A stretch of 64,000 nucleotides of DNA from Treponema_C sp050320395 (GTDB lineage: Bacteria > Spirochaetota > Spirochaetia > Treponematales > Treponemataceae), in the NCBI RefSeq assembly GCF_050320395.1, contig NZ_CP144459.1, forward strand, positions 1,550,001-1,614,000. Reading direction: 5' to 3'. Shown piece by piece: positions 41,392 to 49,146 of the stretch. Position 1 is the first letter of the stretch; each line of letters opens with the position of its first letter. The notes beneath the pieces are model-generated. The model searched no databases. It saw nothing but the letters and a program-made list of their open reading frames with translations, and had not been told where the DNA came from. The translations under genes were made by a program, and so were the position numbers.

Positions 41392-42504
41392 ATGAACGAC
41401 ACAAGGGTACTCATAATTGCCGAAATAGGAACGTCCCACGGCGGTTCTATTGATAAGGCAAAACGTTTAGCCGATGCCGCCGCCCAAGCGGGGGCCGATT
41501 GCATAAAATTCCAGTGGGTATACGCCGACGAGATTTTGCACCCGAACACGGGTTATGTCAATCTTCCCGGCGGAAAAATAAGGCTGTATGACCGCTTCAA
41601 AGAGCTTGAAATGCCGCCGTCCTTTTTTGAAACGATGCGCGACTATGTACGCTCATTGGGAAAAAGCTTTATGTGTTCCCCCTTCGGCATACGCTCGGCG
41701 GAAGAACTGTTTGCCTTAAAACCCGATTATATAAAAATCGCTTCTCCCGAATTGAATCATTTTCCCATGCTGAAAAAACTGTGTACGCTTGAATCGGCTT
41801 TACCTGAAACCGGGCGGATTCCTCTGGTACTTTCAAGCGGGGTGTCTCAAATGAGCGATATAAAAAAAGCCCTTGAGGTTTTAAAACCGCTTAAAAAGCT
41901 TTTTCTCCTTCATTGCATTACAAGCTACCCCGCCCCGCCCGAAGAATACAATCTTTCACTTATAAATCTGTACACAAAGGAATTCGGCATAGACTCGGGA
42001 GTAAGCGATCATTCTTTAGACCCGTGCATTGTTCCGGTTTTATCGGTTGCATCGGGCGGACGTCTTATAGAAAAACACATTACCCTGTCGCGCAAAACCG
42101 GCGGCCTCGACGATCCGGTCGCCCTTGATCCCGATTTATTTTCGGACATGGTACAATCGGTACGCCGCTATGAAAAAATGCCGATTGAAAAAGCCCTCGA
42201 AGAAGCATATAAAGAATTCGGGGAGGAATTGTGCAAAAAAGTTATCGGAAACGGTGTAAAGGAGCTTGCTCCGTCGGAAAAGGCGAATTACGGGCGCACA
42301 AACCGTTCAATACATTTTATGCAGGGCATGAAAAAAGGCGATACGGTACGGGAACAGGATATAGGGGTATTGCGAACCGAAAAAGAATTGTCGGTCGGTA
42401 TTTCGCCCGAATATTACGAAGCGGTTATAGGACGAAAGCTTGCCCGGGATATAAAAGCGGGTTCCGGCTTGCAATGGGAAGACTTAGCCGGCGCAGCACT
42501 TTGA
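41392..42504 (+). CDS. N-acetylneuraminate synthase (NeuB) family protein
   Basis: 370 aa. The first ~260 residues form the TIM barrel that condenses phosphoenolpyruvate with an amino sugar: LIIAEIGTSHGG, GADCIKFQW, KSFMCSPFG, KIASPELNHFPMLK, LVLSSGVSQ, LLHCITSYPAP, GVSDHSLDP and EKHITLSRKTGG. The C-terminal SAF domain (~300-365) reads RSIHFMQGMKKGDTV. The product would be sialic, pseudaminic or legionaminic acid or a relative; no CMP-transferase is nearby, so substrate is open. The 3' end overlaps coaX by 21 nt. Confidence 0.88.
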   Translation: MNDTRVLIIAEIGTSHGGSIDKAKRLADAAAQAGADCIKFQWVYADEILHPNTGYVNLPGGKIRLYDRFKELEMPPSFFETMRDYVRSLGKSFMCSPFGIRSAEELFALKPDYIKIASPELNHFPMLKKLCTLESALPETGRIPLVLSSGVSQMSDIKKALEVLKPLKKLFLLHCITSYPAPPEEYNLSLINLYTKEFGIDSGVSDHSLDPCIVPVLSVASGGRLIEKHITLSRKTGGLDDPVALDPDLFSDMVQSVRRYEKMPIEKALEEAYKEFGEELCKKVIGNGVKELAPSEKANYGRTNRSIHFMQGMKKGDTVREQDIGVLRTEKELSVGISPEYYEAVIGRKLARDIKAGSGLQWEDLAGAAL

Positions 42505-43284
42505 AATGCGGTAAAGCCCCTTTAAGGTTAAATCCTTATCCACGCTTTCCAAGACATCGGTAATGGGCTTTATAACGCTGTTTAAGCCGCCCGTTGCGAT
42601 AACTCGTATATCTTCGGCTTTACAGCCGGTTTTTGCACACAGGTCCGACTTTATGCGCTCGGTAAGCGATTCGGTTAAGCCCTTGTAACCGAGAACGATA
42701 CCGGCTTGTATCGAATGAATCGTATTCGTACCCAATGCATCCGGCGGAGATTCGAGCGGCACCGAGGGAAGCTGGGCGGTATTATTGAACAAGGAGCGCA
42801 CCGCCGTTCCCAAGCCGGGGGCGATGGCAACGCCTTGAACAGAGCCGTCCGCACTTATCGCCGTAAAAGTAAGCGCCGTACCGAAGTCGATTACAATGCA
42901 GGGGCAGCGCAAGCGCGCGTAGGCTTCAACCGCATTGCATACGATGTCGCTTCCGATTTGATGAACCGCCGTTTCCGGAATCTTTATCGGCAATTTATCA
43001 AAGATGGGCGGCGCGACAATGAGGGGTTTTTTCCCCGTCAAATTGACGACGACGCTTATAAAGGGCCCGATAAGAAGGGGAACGACCGAACTTAACACGG
43101 CAGACTCCACATCCGAAACCGAAACACCCGCATCGCGGAATAAAGAGCGCATAACCGACGTGTATTCGTCGGCGGTACGCTTGGTATCGCTGTAAATGCG
43201 CCGCTTAAACACAATACGCTCATCATCAAAGAGGGCGGCAACCGTATTCGTATTTCCTATATCCAAAGCTAAAAGCAATTGCAA
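42484..43284 (-). CDS. coaX: Type III pantothenate kinase
   Basis: 266 aa ATP-dependent kinase for the first step of coenzyme A synthesis. Motifs: N-terminal phosphate loop LLALDIGNTNTVAALF, the middle IGSDIVCNAVEAYARLRCP and CIVIDFGTALTFTA, and GLGTAVRSLF. Potassium-dependent, not feedback-inhibited by CoA in known members. Start is TTG at 43284, supported by GGGAG 5 nt upstream; longer upstream readings lack family similarity. Divergent and nearly contiguous with hisS: its TTG codon falls within the hisS -35 box. Confidence 0.92.
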   Translation of the reverse strand: MQLLLALDIGNTNTVAALFDDERIVFKRRIYSDTKRTADEYTSVMRSLFRDAGVSVSDVESAVLSSVVPLLIGPFISVVVNLTGKKPLIVAPPIFDKLPIKIPETAVHQIGSDIVCNAVEAYARLRCPCIVIDFGTALTFTAISADGSVQGVAIAPGLGTAVRSLFNNTAQLPSVPLESPPDALGTNTIHSIQAGIVLGYKGLTESLTERIKSDLCAKTGCKAEDIRVIATGGLNSVIKPITDVLESVDKDLTLKGLYRISKCCAG

Positions 43285-43307
43285 TTTTCTCCCGTTACGG
43301 CTATTAT
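43279..43307 (+). promoter_or_regulatory. hisS promoter, predicted leaderless
   Basis: TTGCAA (43279-43284), 17 bp, TATTAT (43302-43307), then 7 nt to the ATG at 43315. No SD. The -35 box coincides with the coaX start codon. Confidence 0.68.
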
Positions 43308-43314
43308 AAACGAT

Positions 43315-44649
43315 ATGACTGCACTTATACAACCGAAAATACTCAAAGGCTTTAGAGATTTTTTACCCCAAGCCGAAATTAAACGGGCGCTTTTAACCGA
43401 AAAATTAACCGCCTCTTTCCGCTCATACGGCTTTGTTCCCATAGATACGCCCGCATTGGAATACTCGGAGATTTTACTGCGCAAAAGCGAGGGCGAAACC
43501 GAAAAACAGGTATTCCGCTTTACCGACAACGGCGGGCGCGATGTTGCCCTGCGTTTCGACTTAACGGTGCCCTTTGCACGTTTTATAGCCGAACACAAGG
43601 ACGAATTGTATTTTCCCTTTAAAAGATACCACATAGCCAAGGTATGGCGCGGCGAAAAGCCGCAGGCAGGACGCTACCGCGAATTCGTGCAATGCGATTT
43701 CGACATTGTAGGCTCGGACAGTGCAGCCTCCGACTTTGAAATACTTTCTCTTATAAGGCAGGCTCTTTTTTCGATAGACGTAAAAAACATTACCATACGC
43801 ATAAACCACCGCGGCCTCTTTAACGTATTTTTGTCAAAACTCGCTTTAAGCGAAAAAAGCGAAGATATTTTGCGGACGGTCGATAAATCGGCAAAAATCG
43901 GCAAGGATAAGGTACTGGAAATTTTAAACGAAATAACGGGCGACGCGGAAAAAACCGAAGCGGTGTCAGCGTATATTTCAGGCGCCGGCAGCTTTGATGC
44001 AACCCTTGCCCTGATGGAAAAATATACGGGAGAAGAAGGCGGCGAAGGCATAAAGCGTTTAAAAGAGATTCGCTCTTTTATAAAAGAAAGCGGTATGGAA
44101 AACCTTGTTGTGCTCGATCCTTCAATTACGCGCGGTTTGGATTATTATACGGGCTTGGTATATGAAACTTTTTTAAATGACCTTCCGTCAATCGGCTCGG
44201 TGTGCTCAGGCGGCCGCTACGACAATTTAACCGGCTTGTATATGAAGGAACAAATAAGCGGTGTGGGAGCTTCAATAGGTTTGGACCGCTTAATCGCCGC
44301 CCTTGACGAACTTTCCCCCGCGGCCGAAGCGGAAGGCTTTTTGGACGCCGAAATCTTTTGCACCGATGAAAGCTTAATGTCCGTATATCAAAAAACGGCC
44401 TTTACACTGCGCAATGCGGACTTGACGGTAGAAGTATTCCCGGAATCAAAAAAAATGAATCAGCAGTATACGGCCGCCGAAAAAAAAGCCGTTCCCTTCG
44501 GTATCCTTATCGATAAGGCTCAAGCTGCCGAAAACCTTTTAACGCTTAAACACCTTAAAACACGCACACTATACGAAAACATTAGCGCGCAAAAAGCGGC
44601 CGAGATTATTGCAAAACATAAAAACGGTACAAAAGAATTAAAACACTAA
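43315..44649 (+). CDS. hisS: Histidyl-tRNA synthetase
   Basis: 444 aa class II synthetase. Start MTALIQPKILKGFRDFLP, motif 1 near DTPALEYSE, motif 2 with RYHIAKVWRGEKPQAGRYRE, His-binding TRGLDYYTGLVYET and motif 3 GGRYDNL with GVGASIGLDRL. The C-terminal anticodon-binding domain is present. Attaches histidine to tRNA-His. A following decayed ORF separates it from the TA module. Confidence 0.95.
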   Translation: MTALIQPKILKGFRDFLPQAEIKRALLTEKLTASFRSYGFVPIDTPALEYSEILLRKSEGETEKQVFRFTDNGGRDVALRFDLTVPFARFIAEHKDELYFPFKRYHIAKVWRGEKPQAGRYREFVQCDFDIVGSDSAASDFEILSLIRQALFSIDVKNITIRINHRGLFNVFLSKLALSEKSEDILRTVDKSAKIGKDKVLEILNEITGDAEKTEAVSAYISGAGSFDATLALMEKYTGEEGGEGIKRLKEIRSFIKESGMENLVVLDPSITRGLDYYTGLVYETFLNDLPSIGSVCSGGRYDNLTGLYMKEQISGVGASIGLDRLIAALDELSPAAEAEGFLDAEIFCTDESLMSVYQKTAFTLRNADLTVEVFPESKKMNQQYTAAEKKAVPFGILIDKAQAAENLLTLKHLKTRTLYENISAQKAAEIIAKHKNGTKELKH

Positions 44650-44665
44650 GGAATAGGCAATCCGC

Positions 44666-44886
44666 ATGGAACAATCGATTACCTTTAAAATCGGGCAAAA
44701 GCACCTTATCGCAACCCTTTCAGCGTTTTTTTTCACACCGAAGATACTGTATACAAATTAAAACTGCGCAAAACCGTCCTGTTGATTTACACGAGTCCTC
44801 TGCGCGCAATTGTCATTCCGGCAAGTACGGAATACGACATCAAAAAAATATATTCGGAACTGCACACAAAAACTCGACAGGGTTGA
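44666..44886 (+). pseudogene. Frameshifted short ORF, YcxB-like remnant
   Basis: An ATG at 44666 opens MEQSITFKIGQKHLIA and runs through a T-run into an early stop, while a shift of one base at the T-run gives a second frame (HTEDTVYKLKLRKTVLLIYT, then PASTEYDIKKIYSEL) that stops at 44886. Together they suggest a broken ~73-residue gene. The second part resembles the end of YcxB-like domains, but weakly. The rest of 44650-44934 holds only the relB promoter. Confidence 0.4.
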
Positions 44887-44912
44887 CAACGTGCATACAA
44901 ACCAGTGATAAT
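44883..44912 (+). promoter_or_regulatory. relB-yafQ promoter
   Basis: TTGACA (44883-44888), 18 bp, GATAAT (44907-44912), a short leader and AAGGAGG before the ATG at 44935. Toxin-antitoxin operons are usually repressed by the antitoxin; a clear palindrome was not seen. Confidence 0.6.
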
Positions 44913-44934
44913 AAGTTAAGAAAAAGGAGGATGT

Positions 44935-45210
44935 ATGCCGCTTCAAACTACAACCATCAAAATCGATACGGAATTAAAAGAAAACGCCCTCCGTCTTTTT
45001 TCCGACCTCGGAATGGACATGGAAACTGCGGTTACCGTTTTTTTACGGCAAGCCGTCCGCGAACAGGCAATTCCGTTCAGGGTCGGAAACCCCATACCGA
45101 ATCGCGAAACACTTGAAGCAATGCGGGAAGTTGAACTGATGAAAAAAGAGCCGCAGTCATATCGGAGTTATACCGATGTAGACATGATGGTCGAGGAATT
45201 GCTTGCATGA
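44935..45210 (+). CDS. RelB/DinJ-family antitoxin
   Basis: 91 aa. N-terminal ribbon-helix-helix (TTTIKIDTELKENALRLFSD, MDMETAVTVFLRQAVRE) matches RelB/DinJ. The C-terminal ~40 residues are acidic and will bind and mask the toxin. ATGA overlap with yafQ. Strong AGGAGG. Functionally the antidote and autorepressor of the pair. Confidence 0.9.
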   Translation: MPLQTTTIKIDTELKENALRLFSDLGMDMETAVTVFLRQAVREQAIPFRVGNPIPNRETLEAMREVELMKKEPQSYRSYTDVDMMVEELLA

Positions 45211-45482
45211 AATATACATTGAAACCGACCGGGCGGTTTCAAAAAGACCTCAAGAAGGCTCAACGCCGAGGTTATAATCTTGAACTGCTCAAAACGGTTA
45301 TAAAGATACTTGCGGAAGGACAGCCTCTCCCAAAACAATACAAAGACCATCAGCTTAGCGGAAATATGAGCAACTGTAGGGAATGTCACATAACACCCGA
45401 TTGGCTTTTAATCTATGAAATCAATAAAACAGAACTTATTTTATATCTTACCCGCACGGGTACTCACAGCGATTTATTCTAA
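45207..45482 (+). CDS. YafQ-family mRNA interferase toxin
   Basis: 91 aa RelE-fold toxin. Family features: GRFQKDLKKAQRRGYNLELL, KDHQLSGN, the catalytic His region CRECHITPDWLLIYEI, and a final LYLTRTGTHSDLF. YafQ cleaves mRNA on the ribosome. Complete, so the module is probably active. It ends 4 nt into the convergent PfkB gene. Confidence 0.9.
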   Translation: MKYTLKPTGRFQKDLKKAQRRGYNLELLKTVIKILAEGQPLPKQYKDHQLSGNMSNCRECHITPDWLLIYEINKTELILYLTRTGTHSDLF

Positions 45483-46390
45483 CAATCGCCTGTAAACCCG
45501 CAGACAAGGGCGGCGGCGGCTTCGTTAGCCTCTTTAAGGGCTTCTTTAAGACTGTTCCCTTTTTTCAAAGAGGCTATGAGGGTACCCATATGCGCATCCC
45601 CCGCCCCGTTTGTATTGCGCACGCATACGGGAGCGGAAGGAACGGTATAGCCGTCGATACCGTCTTCAAGGCAGTAAACGCCGTTTTTTCCGAGTGTAAT
45701 CACCACCGTATTTTTGGTTGCCCCCGCCAAATTGTGGGCCGCATGTTCTATATCCCGGGCTCCGGTAAAGGAAAGGGCTTCTTCTTCGTTTAAGTGTAAA
45801 AAGGGATTAAGGGCAAAAAGACGCTCCATACGCTCCAAGGGAATGCGGCACAGACGCGGCCCCGGGGCAAAATACAAAGTTTTTTCAAAAGAGCGGGCCC
45901 CCGAATCATCGGTATGGGAACATTGCTCAAAGGTATCTTCAAGCCAGCGTACCAAAGCATCTCCTGTCGGTTCTTCAACTTCAAGACCGCAAATATAGAT
46001 ACTGTCTGCGGACAAGACATCTCCCTTGTCCATCCAATCGGGATTAAAAACGTATTCGGCCCCGTGCCAGGACATAAAGGTGCGTTCTCCCGTTTTATCG
46101 ATAAAACAATAGCAGCATCCGTTATCCTTATCTTCCACATCGGTAAAAATCGGGATGCCGTTTTCCTTGAGGGCTTTACGTACAAAATCGCCGTAAGCAC
46201 CCGTTCCGACAGGAGAACACAGAGTATAGGGCACGCCCGCCTTCCGTATTGCCGAGGCGACATTGTAGGCACAGCCGCCCAGCTGCAACATTTGATCGAT
46301 TACGTGTACATCTTCCGACCTGCGCGGAAGTTCATCAATATGAATGATAACATCAACAACGGTAGAACCTATAACCAAAACCTGTTTCAT
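45479..46390 (-). CDS. PfkB-family carbohydrate/nucleoside kinase
   Basis: 303 aa ribokinase-type kinase. Motif 1 QLGGCAYNVASAIRKAG and motif 2 NTNGAGDAHMGTL (catalytic Asp) are intact, with substrate lid strands near the N-terminus. Sugar or nucleoside specificity cannot be read. ATG with no SD; overlaps the lipoprotein gene upstream by one base, suggesting coupling. Confidence 0.88.
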   Translation of the reverse strand: MKQVLVIGSTVVDVIIHIDELPRRSEDVHVIDQMLQLGGCAYNVASAIRKAGVPYTLCSPVGTGAYGDFVRKALKENGIPIFTDVEDKDNGCCYCFIDKTGERTFMSWHGAEYVFNPDWMDKGDVLSADSIYICGLEVEEPTGDALVRWLEDTFEQCSHTDDSGARSFEKTLYFAPGPRLCRIPLERMERLFALNPFLHLNEEEALSFTGARDIEHAAHNLAGATKNTVVITLGKNGVYCLEDGIDGYTVPSAPVCVRNTNGAGDAHMGTLIASLKKGNSLKEALKEANEAAAALVCGFTGDC

Positions 46391-46758
46391 TATTGCATCT
46401 TTCCCGCAGCAAATTCCGCTTTTAATTTATTTGAATATATTCGCACCGTTTTTTCCGGAAGCCAGCCCGAAGAAAAACGATACCATAGAGAGCCTTGCAC
46501 CGCATGGACATCGTCAATATCTATAAAGGTTCCGCTGACCTTTTCTATATCCCCCTGCCGGCCGTGAGCGCTTACCGATGCGAAAGATGAAGGTTTTATG
46601 CGGTAAGCGGCGTAAGGTTCGATAATGAGAGCCCAACGTTCTCCGGGAACAATGGCTTCGGCCGCCGAAATATCTATTAAGGGCTCATCTTTTTGCTTCA
46701 AACAAGATGAAAAACAAAGGCAAAGCAAAAAAAGAGCGGAAAATGTTTTTATATTCAC
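46390..46758 (-). CDS. Small lipoprotein of unknown function
   Basis: 122 aa from GTG at 46758, 11 nt after the upstream stop. Signal peptide with lipobox (ALFLLCLCFSSC). The mature part (residues ~23-122) looks beta-rich, possibly SH3-like (YRIKPSSFASVSA, QGSLWYRFSSGWLPEKTVRI). Start chosen by context; SD weak. Envelope-located. Confidence 0.6.
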   Translation of the reverse strand: MNIKTFSALFLLCLCFSSCLKQKDEPLIDISAAEAIVPGERWALIIEPYAAYRIKPSSFASVSAHGRQGDIEKVSGTFIDIDDVHAVQGSLWYRFSSGWLPEKTVRIYSNKLKAEFAAGKMQ

Positions 46759-46769
46759 AATAAACCGTT

Positions 46770-47186
46770 TTACAAAAAAAGTACGCGCGGAAAAATAAAG
46801 TGAAGGGCGGCGGCGGCGATACAAAACACACCCACATATTTACGTCCGGCAACAAAAATATTCTCCAAAACACCCGGAAGAGAAACGGGTACAGACGATG
46901 CGCCCTTGTAATACTCATACAAAAGACAGGCACCGCCTATGATACCGGCCAAGGCGGGAATCAAATCACCCAAAACGGGAAGGTCTCCCTGTACAACGCT
47001 TAAAAGCTTCATAATACCCGTTACTGCGGTTAAAATACCGGCAACAAGGCGGAAATTTTTCGTTTCAAAAAACGATAAACCGGCAGCACCCGTTTCGGCA
47101 GCATCGCGGGGATCGCTTTCGGCAAAGACAAGAATTAATCCGGAAGCGGCATTAAAAAGCACCGATAATAAATAAAACTGTAACAT
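46770..47186 (-). CDS. Small multi-pass membrane protein
   Basis: 138 aa with about four hydrophobic segments: QFYLLSVLFNAASGLILVF at the start, LVAGILTAVTGIMKLLSVV, LIPALAGIIGGACLLY, and KYVGVFCIAAAALHFIF. Good AGGAGG 4 nt before the ATG. No family recognised; conserved in treponemes as far as I recall. In an apparent operon with the 47-49 kb envelope genes. Confidence 0.65.
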   Translation of the reverse strand: MLQFYLLSVLFNAASGLILVFAESDPRDAAETGAAGLSFFETKNFRLVAGILTAVTGIMKLLSVVQGDLPVLGDLIPALAGIIGGACLLYEYYKGASSVPVSLPGVLENIFVAGRKYVGVFCIAAAALHFIFPRVLFL

Positions 47187-47209
47187 ATATCCTCCTATCC
47201 GGGCGGCAC

Positions 47210-47767
47210 CTACTTTTGTTCAACCCGTGTACGCAGCATGACGGTTTCGCCGCCGACGCGTATTTCAGCATGTACGGACATTATATCATAATCCGTAAAT
47301 ATTGTCCTGCAAAATTGCTCTTTTCCGTCATAAATAAGCACATTTTTCCGTTCGGCAAGCACCGCATTTCCCGCCTCAAAAGCGGAAAAGCGGATATCCG
47401 CATGTAAGGGCTCTCCTTCCCAAGTTCCGGACTTATCCGCTTTTAAGCTCACATAGACCGAATCCTCAAAAGAAAAGGCTGAAAGCGTAAAGGTAATTCC
47501 GGCTGCCGCCTTAAAATTCGAGCGCTCCGCGAAAAACAACACAACGAGCACAACAAGGAGAGAAAGAACTACCGCACCGAGCATAAACTTTCCGTGGCTT
47601 GTATGCACCAGAGCTTTAAACAAACCCTTAGGAGGCTTGGGTGCGGTTCCGTCATAAAATTGCCTGACGCTTTCGGGTGCCCGTTTTAAACGGCCGCTTC
47701 TGTCATAGTGAAAATTAAGCTCTTCTTCGGGAATGCTGCGCGGATTTTCTTTTTCTTTTTCTTTCAT
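47210..47767 (-). CDS. Single-pass membrane protein of unknown function
   Basis: 185 aa from ATG at 47767. N-terminal ~60 residues cytoplasmic and charged (EELNFHYDRSGRLKRAPESV), a single helix (~64-85, MLGAVVLSLLVVLVVLFFA), and a beta-rich external domain with FEDSVYVSLKADKSG. No SD. A GTG 18 nt upstream is an alternative start. Function unknown. Confidence 0.6.
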   Translation of the reverse strand: MKEKEKENPRSIPEEELNFHYDRSGRLKRAPESVRQFYDGTAPKPPKGLFKALVHTSHGKFMLGAVVLSLLVVLVVLFFAERSNFKAAAGITFTLSAFSFEDSVYVSLKADKSGTWEGEPLHADIRFSAFEAGNAVLAERKNVLIYDGKEQFCRTIFTDYDIMSVHAEIRVGGETVMLRTRVEQK

Positions 47768-47786
47768 ACCGTCTTGTCCGCACACA

Positions 47787-49091
47787 TTATCTTATGATTG
47801 TATCTATAAGCGTATCGGTACGCCACCACACAACCGAAGCCGAATCTTCTTTTGCAAGCAATGCCGAAATAATTCCAGAAGGTGAAAGAGAAAAATGGTG
47901 ATAGACCGTATTTTCCAAATCGACTTCCAAATGACGGCGGATTATTTTTTGTCCGTTTTGTCTGAGTATCAAAATTGAAAAACCGCTCTCATCCGCCGTT
48001 ATAAAGAAAAACCATCCGGATTCGGTTAAACCCAAAAAGTCGTAGCCCATGGGAAAAACCTCTTTTGTATAGCCGCGGCTTACCGCCTGCTCAAAATCGG
48101 GAACGGCGACGGGCTCCTCATACCGTTCGGTTTCCAGATTATAGGGGAAGACAAGGGTTTGGTCGAAATTCATACCGGATTGTACGCGAGTCGAATTATC
48201 TATTTCGGCCGGGAAATAATCCAGCTTTAAGTATAAAACGGGAGCATTGTAGTCGGGAACCACATGGTCAAAGCTGACAAAGACATTATCCGCAAGAGAA
48301 GCTTCATAGCCGGGAAGAGATTGCATTGAAATGGGTACCTTATAGCGTAAATACCCGTCACGGGAAAACCAAAATACGATAAATCCGTTTTCGGATAAAC
48401 AGACAACAACCGGTTCGTTTTGCTTTGTCGTATAGATATTTTTTATATACGGAAAGGGAGTCCCTCCCGGACCTTCCTGTCCCAAATAATCGATAAAAGA
48501 ACCGTCGGCATTAAAACGTAAAACCGCGGCACGCAATAAAGTCTTTGTTTTTTCGTCATACACATAGCGGTCTCGCGGCAATATATCGGCCGCATATAAG
48601 CGCTTTTGAGAATCGACTGCAAGGGGGCCTATTTCGTTAAAGGGATAGACAACGGCCTTTTGTGTCGAAATACCTCCCTGATATTCCAATGCGGACTGAG
48701 ATTTATTACCGCTTAAATCCACGAAGGACGGAACGGGATTTTTATCCTGATTGTACAGGATGCCTGTTAAATCGCCGTAAGAAGTCAATTGCATGATTTT
48801 TCCCGCTTCGCCGTTGGCAAGGTAAAAAAAACCGTCATGCATAATCAGGCGTGTATTGACGGGAGCGCTCTCCCGCAGATTAAAGAGCTTTAATTCGTTT
48901 TCAAAATTGCCGTACTGTAAATCAAACAAATCCTGCTTTTTTAAGGCTGAAATCGGCTTGTTTCCGCCGCAGGAAAAAAACGGAAGCAGAATTACAAGCA
49001 GCACAAGCGGATACATATAAGACAGCGGCGGGGCGGCACAAAGGCGCGCACATATCAGTCCCGCACGGGATTTTTTTCCTTTTTGAAGCAT
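47787..49091 (-). CDS. Beta-propeller-like lipoprotein (spirochete LIC_12708-type)
   Basis: 434 aa. N-terminal region with a lipobox (LLVILLPFFSC) and Cys-linked mature protein. The rest consists of repeating short strands with Gly/Asn turns (GFFYLANGEAGKIMQLTSYG, LAVDSQKRLYAADI, FNADGSFIDYLGQEG) as in NHL or six-bladed propellers. I recall this as a family conserved in spirochetes, without known function. The start at 49091 is fixed by a promoter whose -10 ends 6 nt before it. Confidence 0.65.
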   Translation of the reverse strand: MLQKGKKSRAGLICARLCAAPPLSYMYPLVLLVILLPFFSCGGNKPISALKKQDLFDLQYGNFENELKLFNLRESAPVNTRLIMHDGFFYLANGEAGKIMQLTSYGDLTGILYNQDKNPVPSFVDLSGNKSQSALEYQGGISTQKAVVYPFNEIGPLAVDSQKRLYAADILPRDRYVYDEKTKTLLRAAVLRFNADGSFIDYLGQEGPGGTPFPYIKNIYTTKQNEPVVVCLSENGFIVFWFSRDGYLRYKVPISMQSLPGYEASLADNVFVSFDHVVPDYNAPVLYLKLDYFPAEIDNSTRVQSGMNFDQTLVFPYNLETERYEEPVAVPDFEQAVSRGYTKEVFPMGYDFLGLTESGWFFFITADESGFSILILRQNGQKIIRRHLEVDLENTVYHHFSLSPSGIISALLAKEDSASVVWWRTDTLIDTIIR

Positions 49092-49097
49092 AAACAC

Positions 49098-49126
49098 AGC
49101 ATAAAGTGCTTGCCCAAATATGTCAA
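49098..49126 (-). promoter_or_regulatory. Lipoprotein promoter, predicted leaderless
   Basis: Minus strand TTGACA (49121-49126), 17 bp, TATGCT (49098-49103), 6 nt to the ATG at 49091. It overlaps the divergent secA promoter. Confidence 0.7.
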
Positions 49127-49139
49127 TAAGCGGTACATT
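49110..49139 (+). promoter_or_regulatory. secA promoter, predicted leaderless
   Basis: TTGCCC (49110-49115), 18 bp, TACATT (49134-49139), 7 nt to the ATG at 49147. Only an AAGG directly at the ATG could serve as SD, too close for function. Confidence 0.5.
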
Positions 49140-49146
49140 ATAAGGT

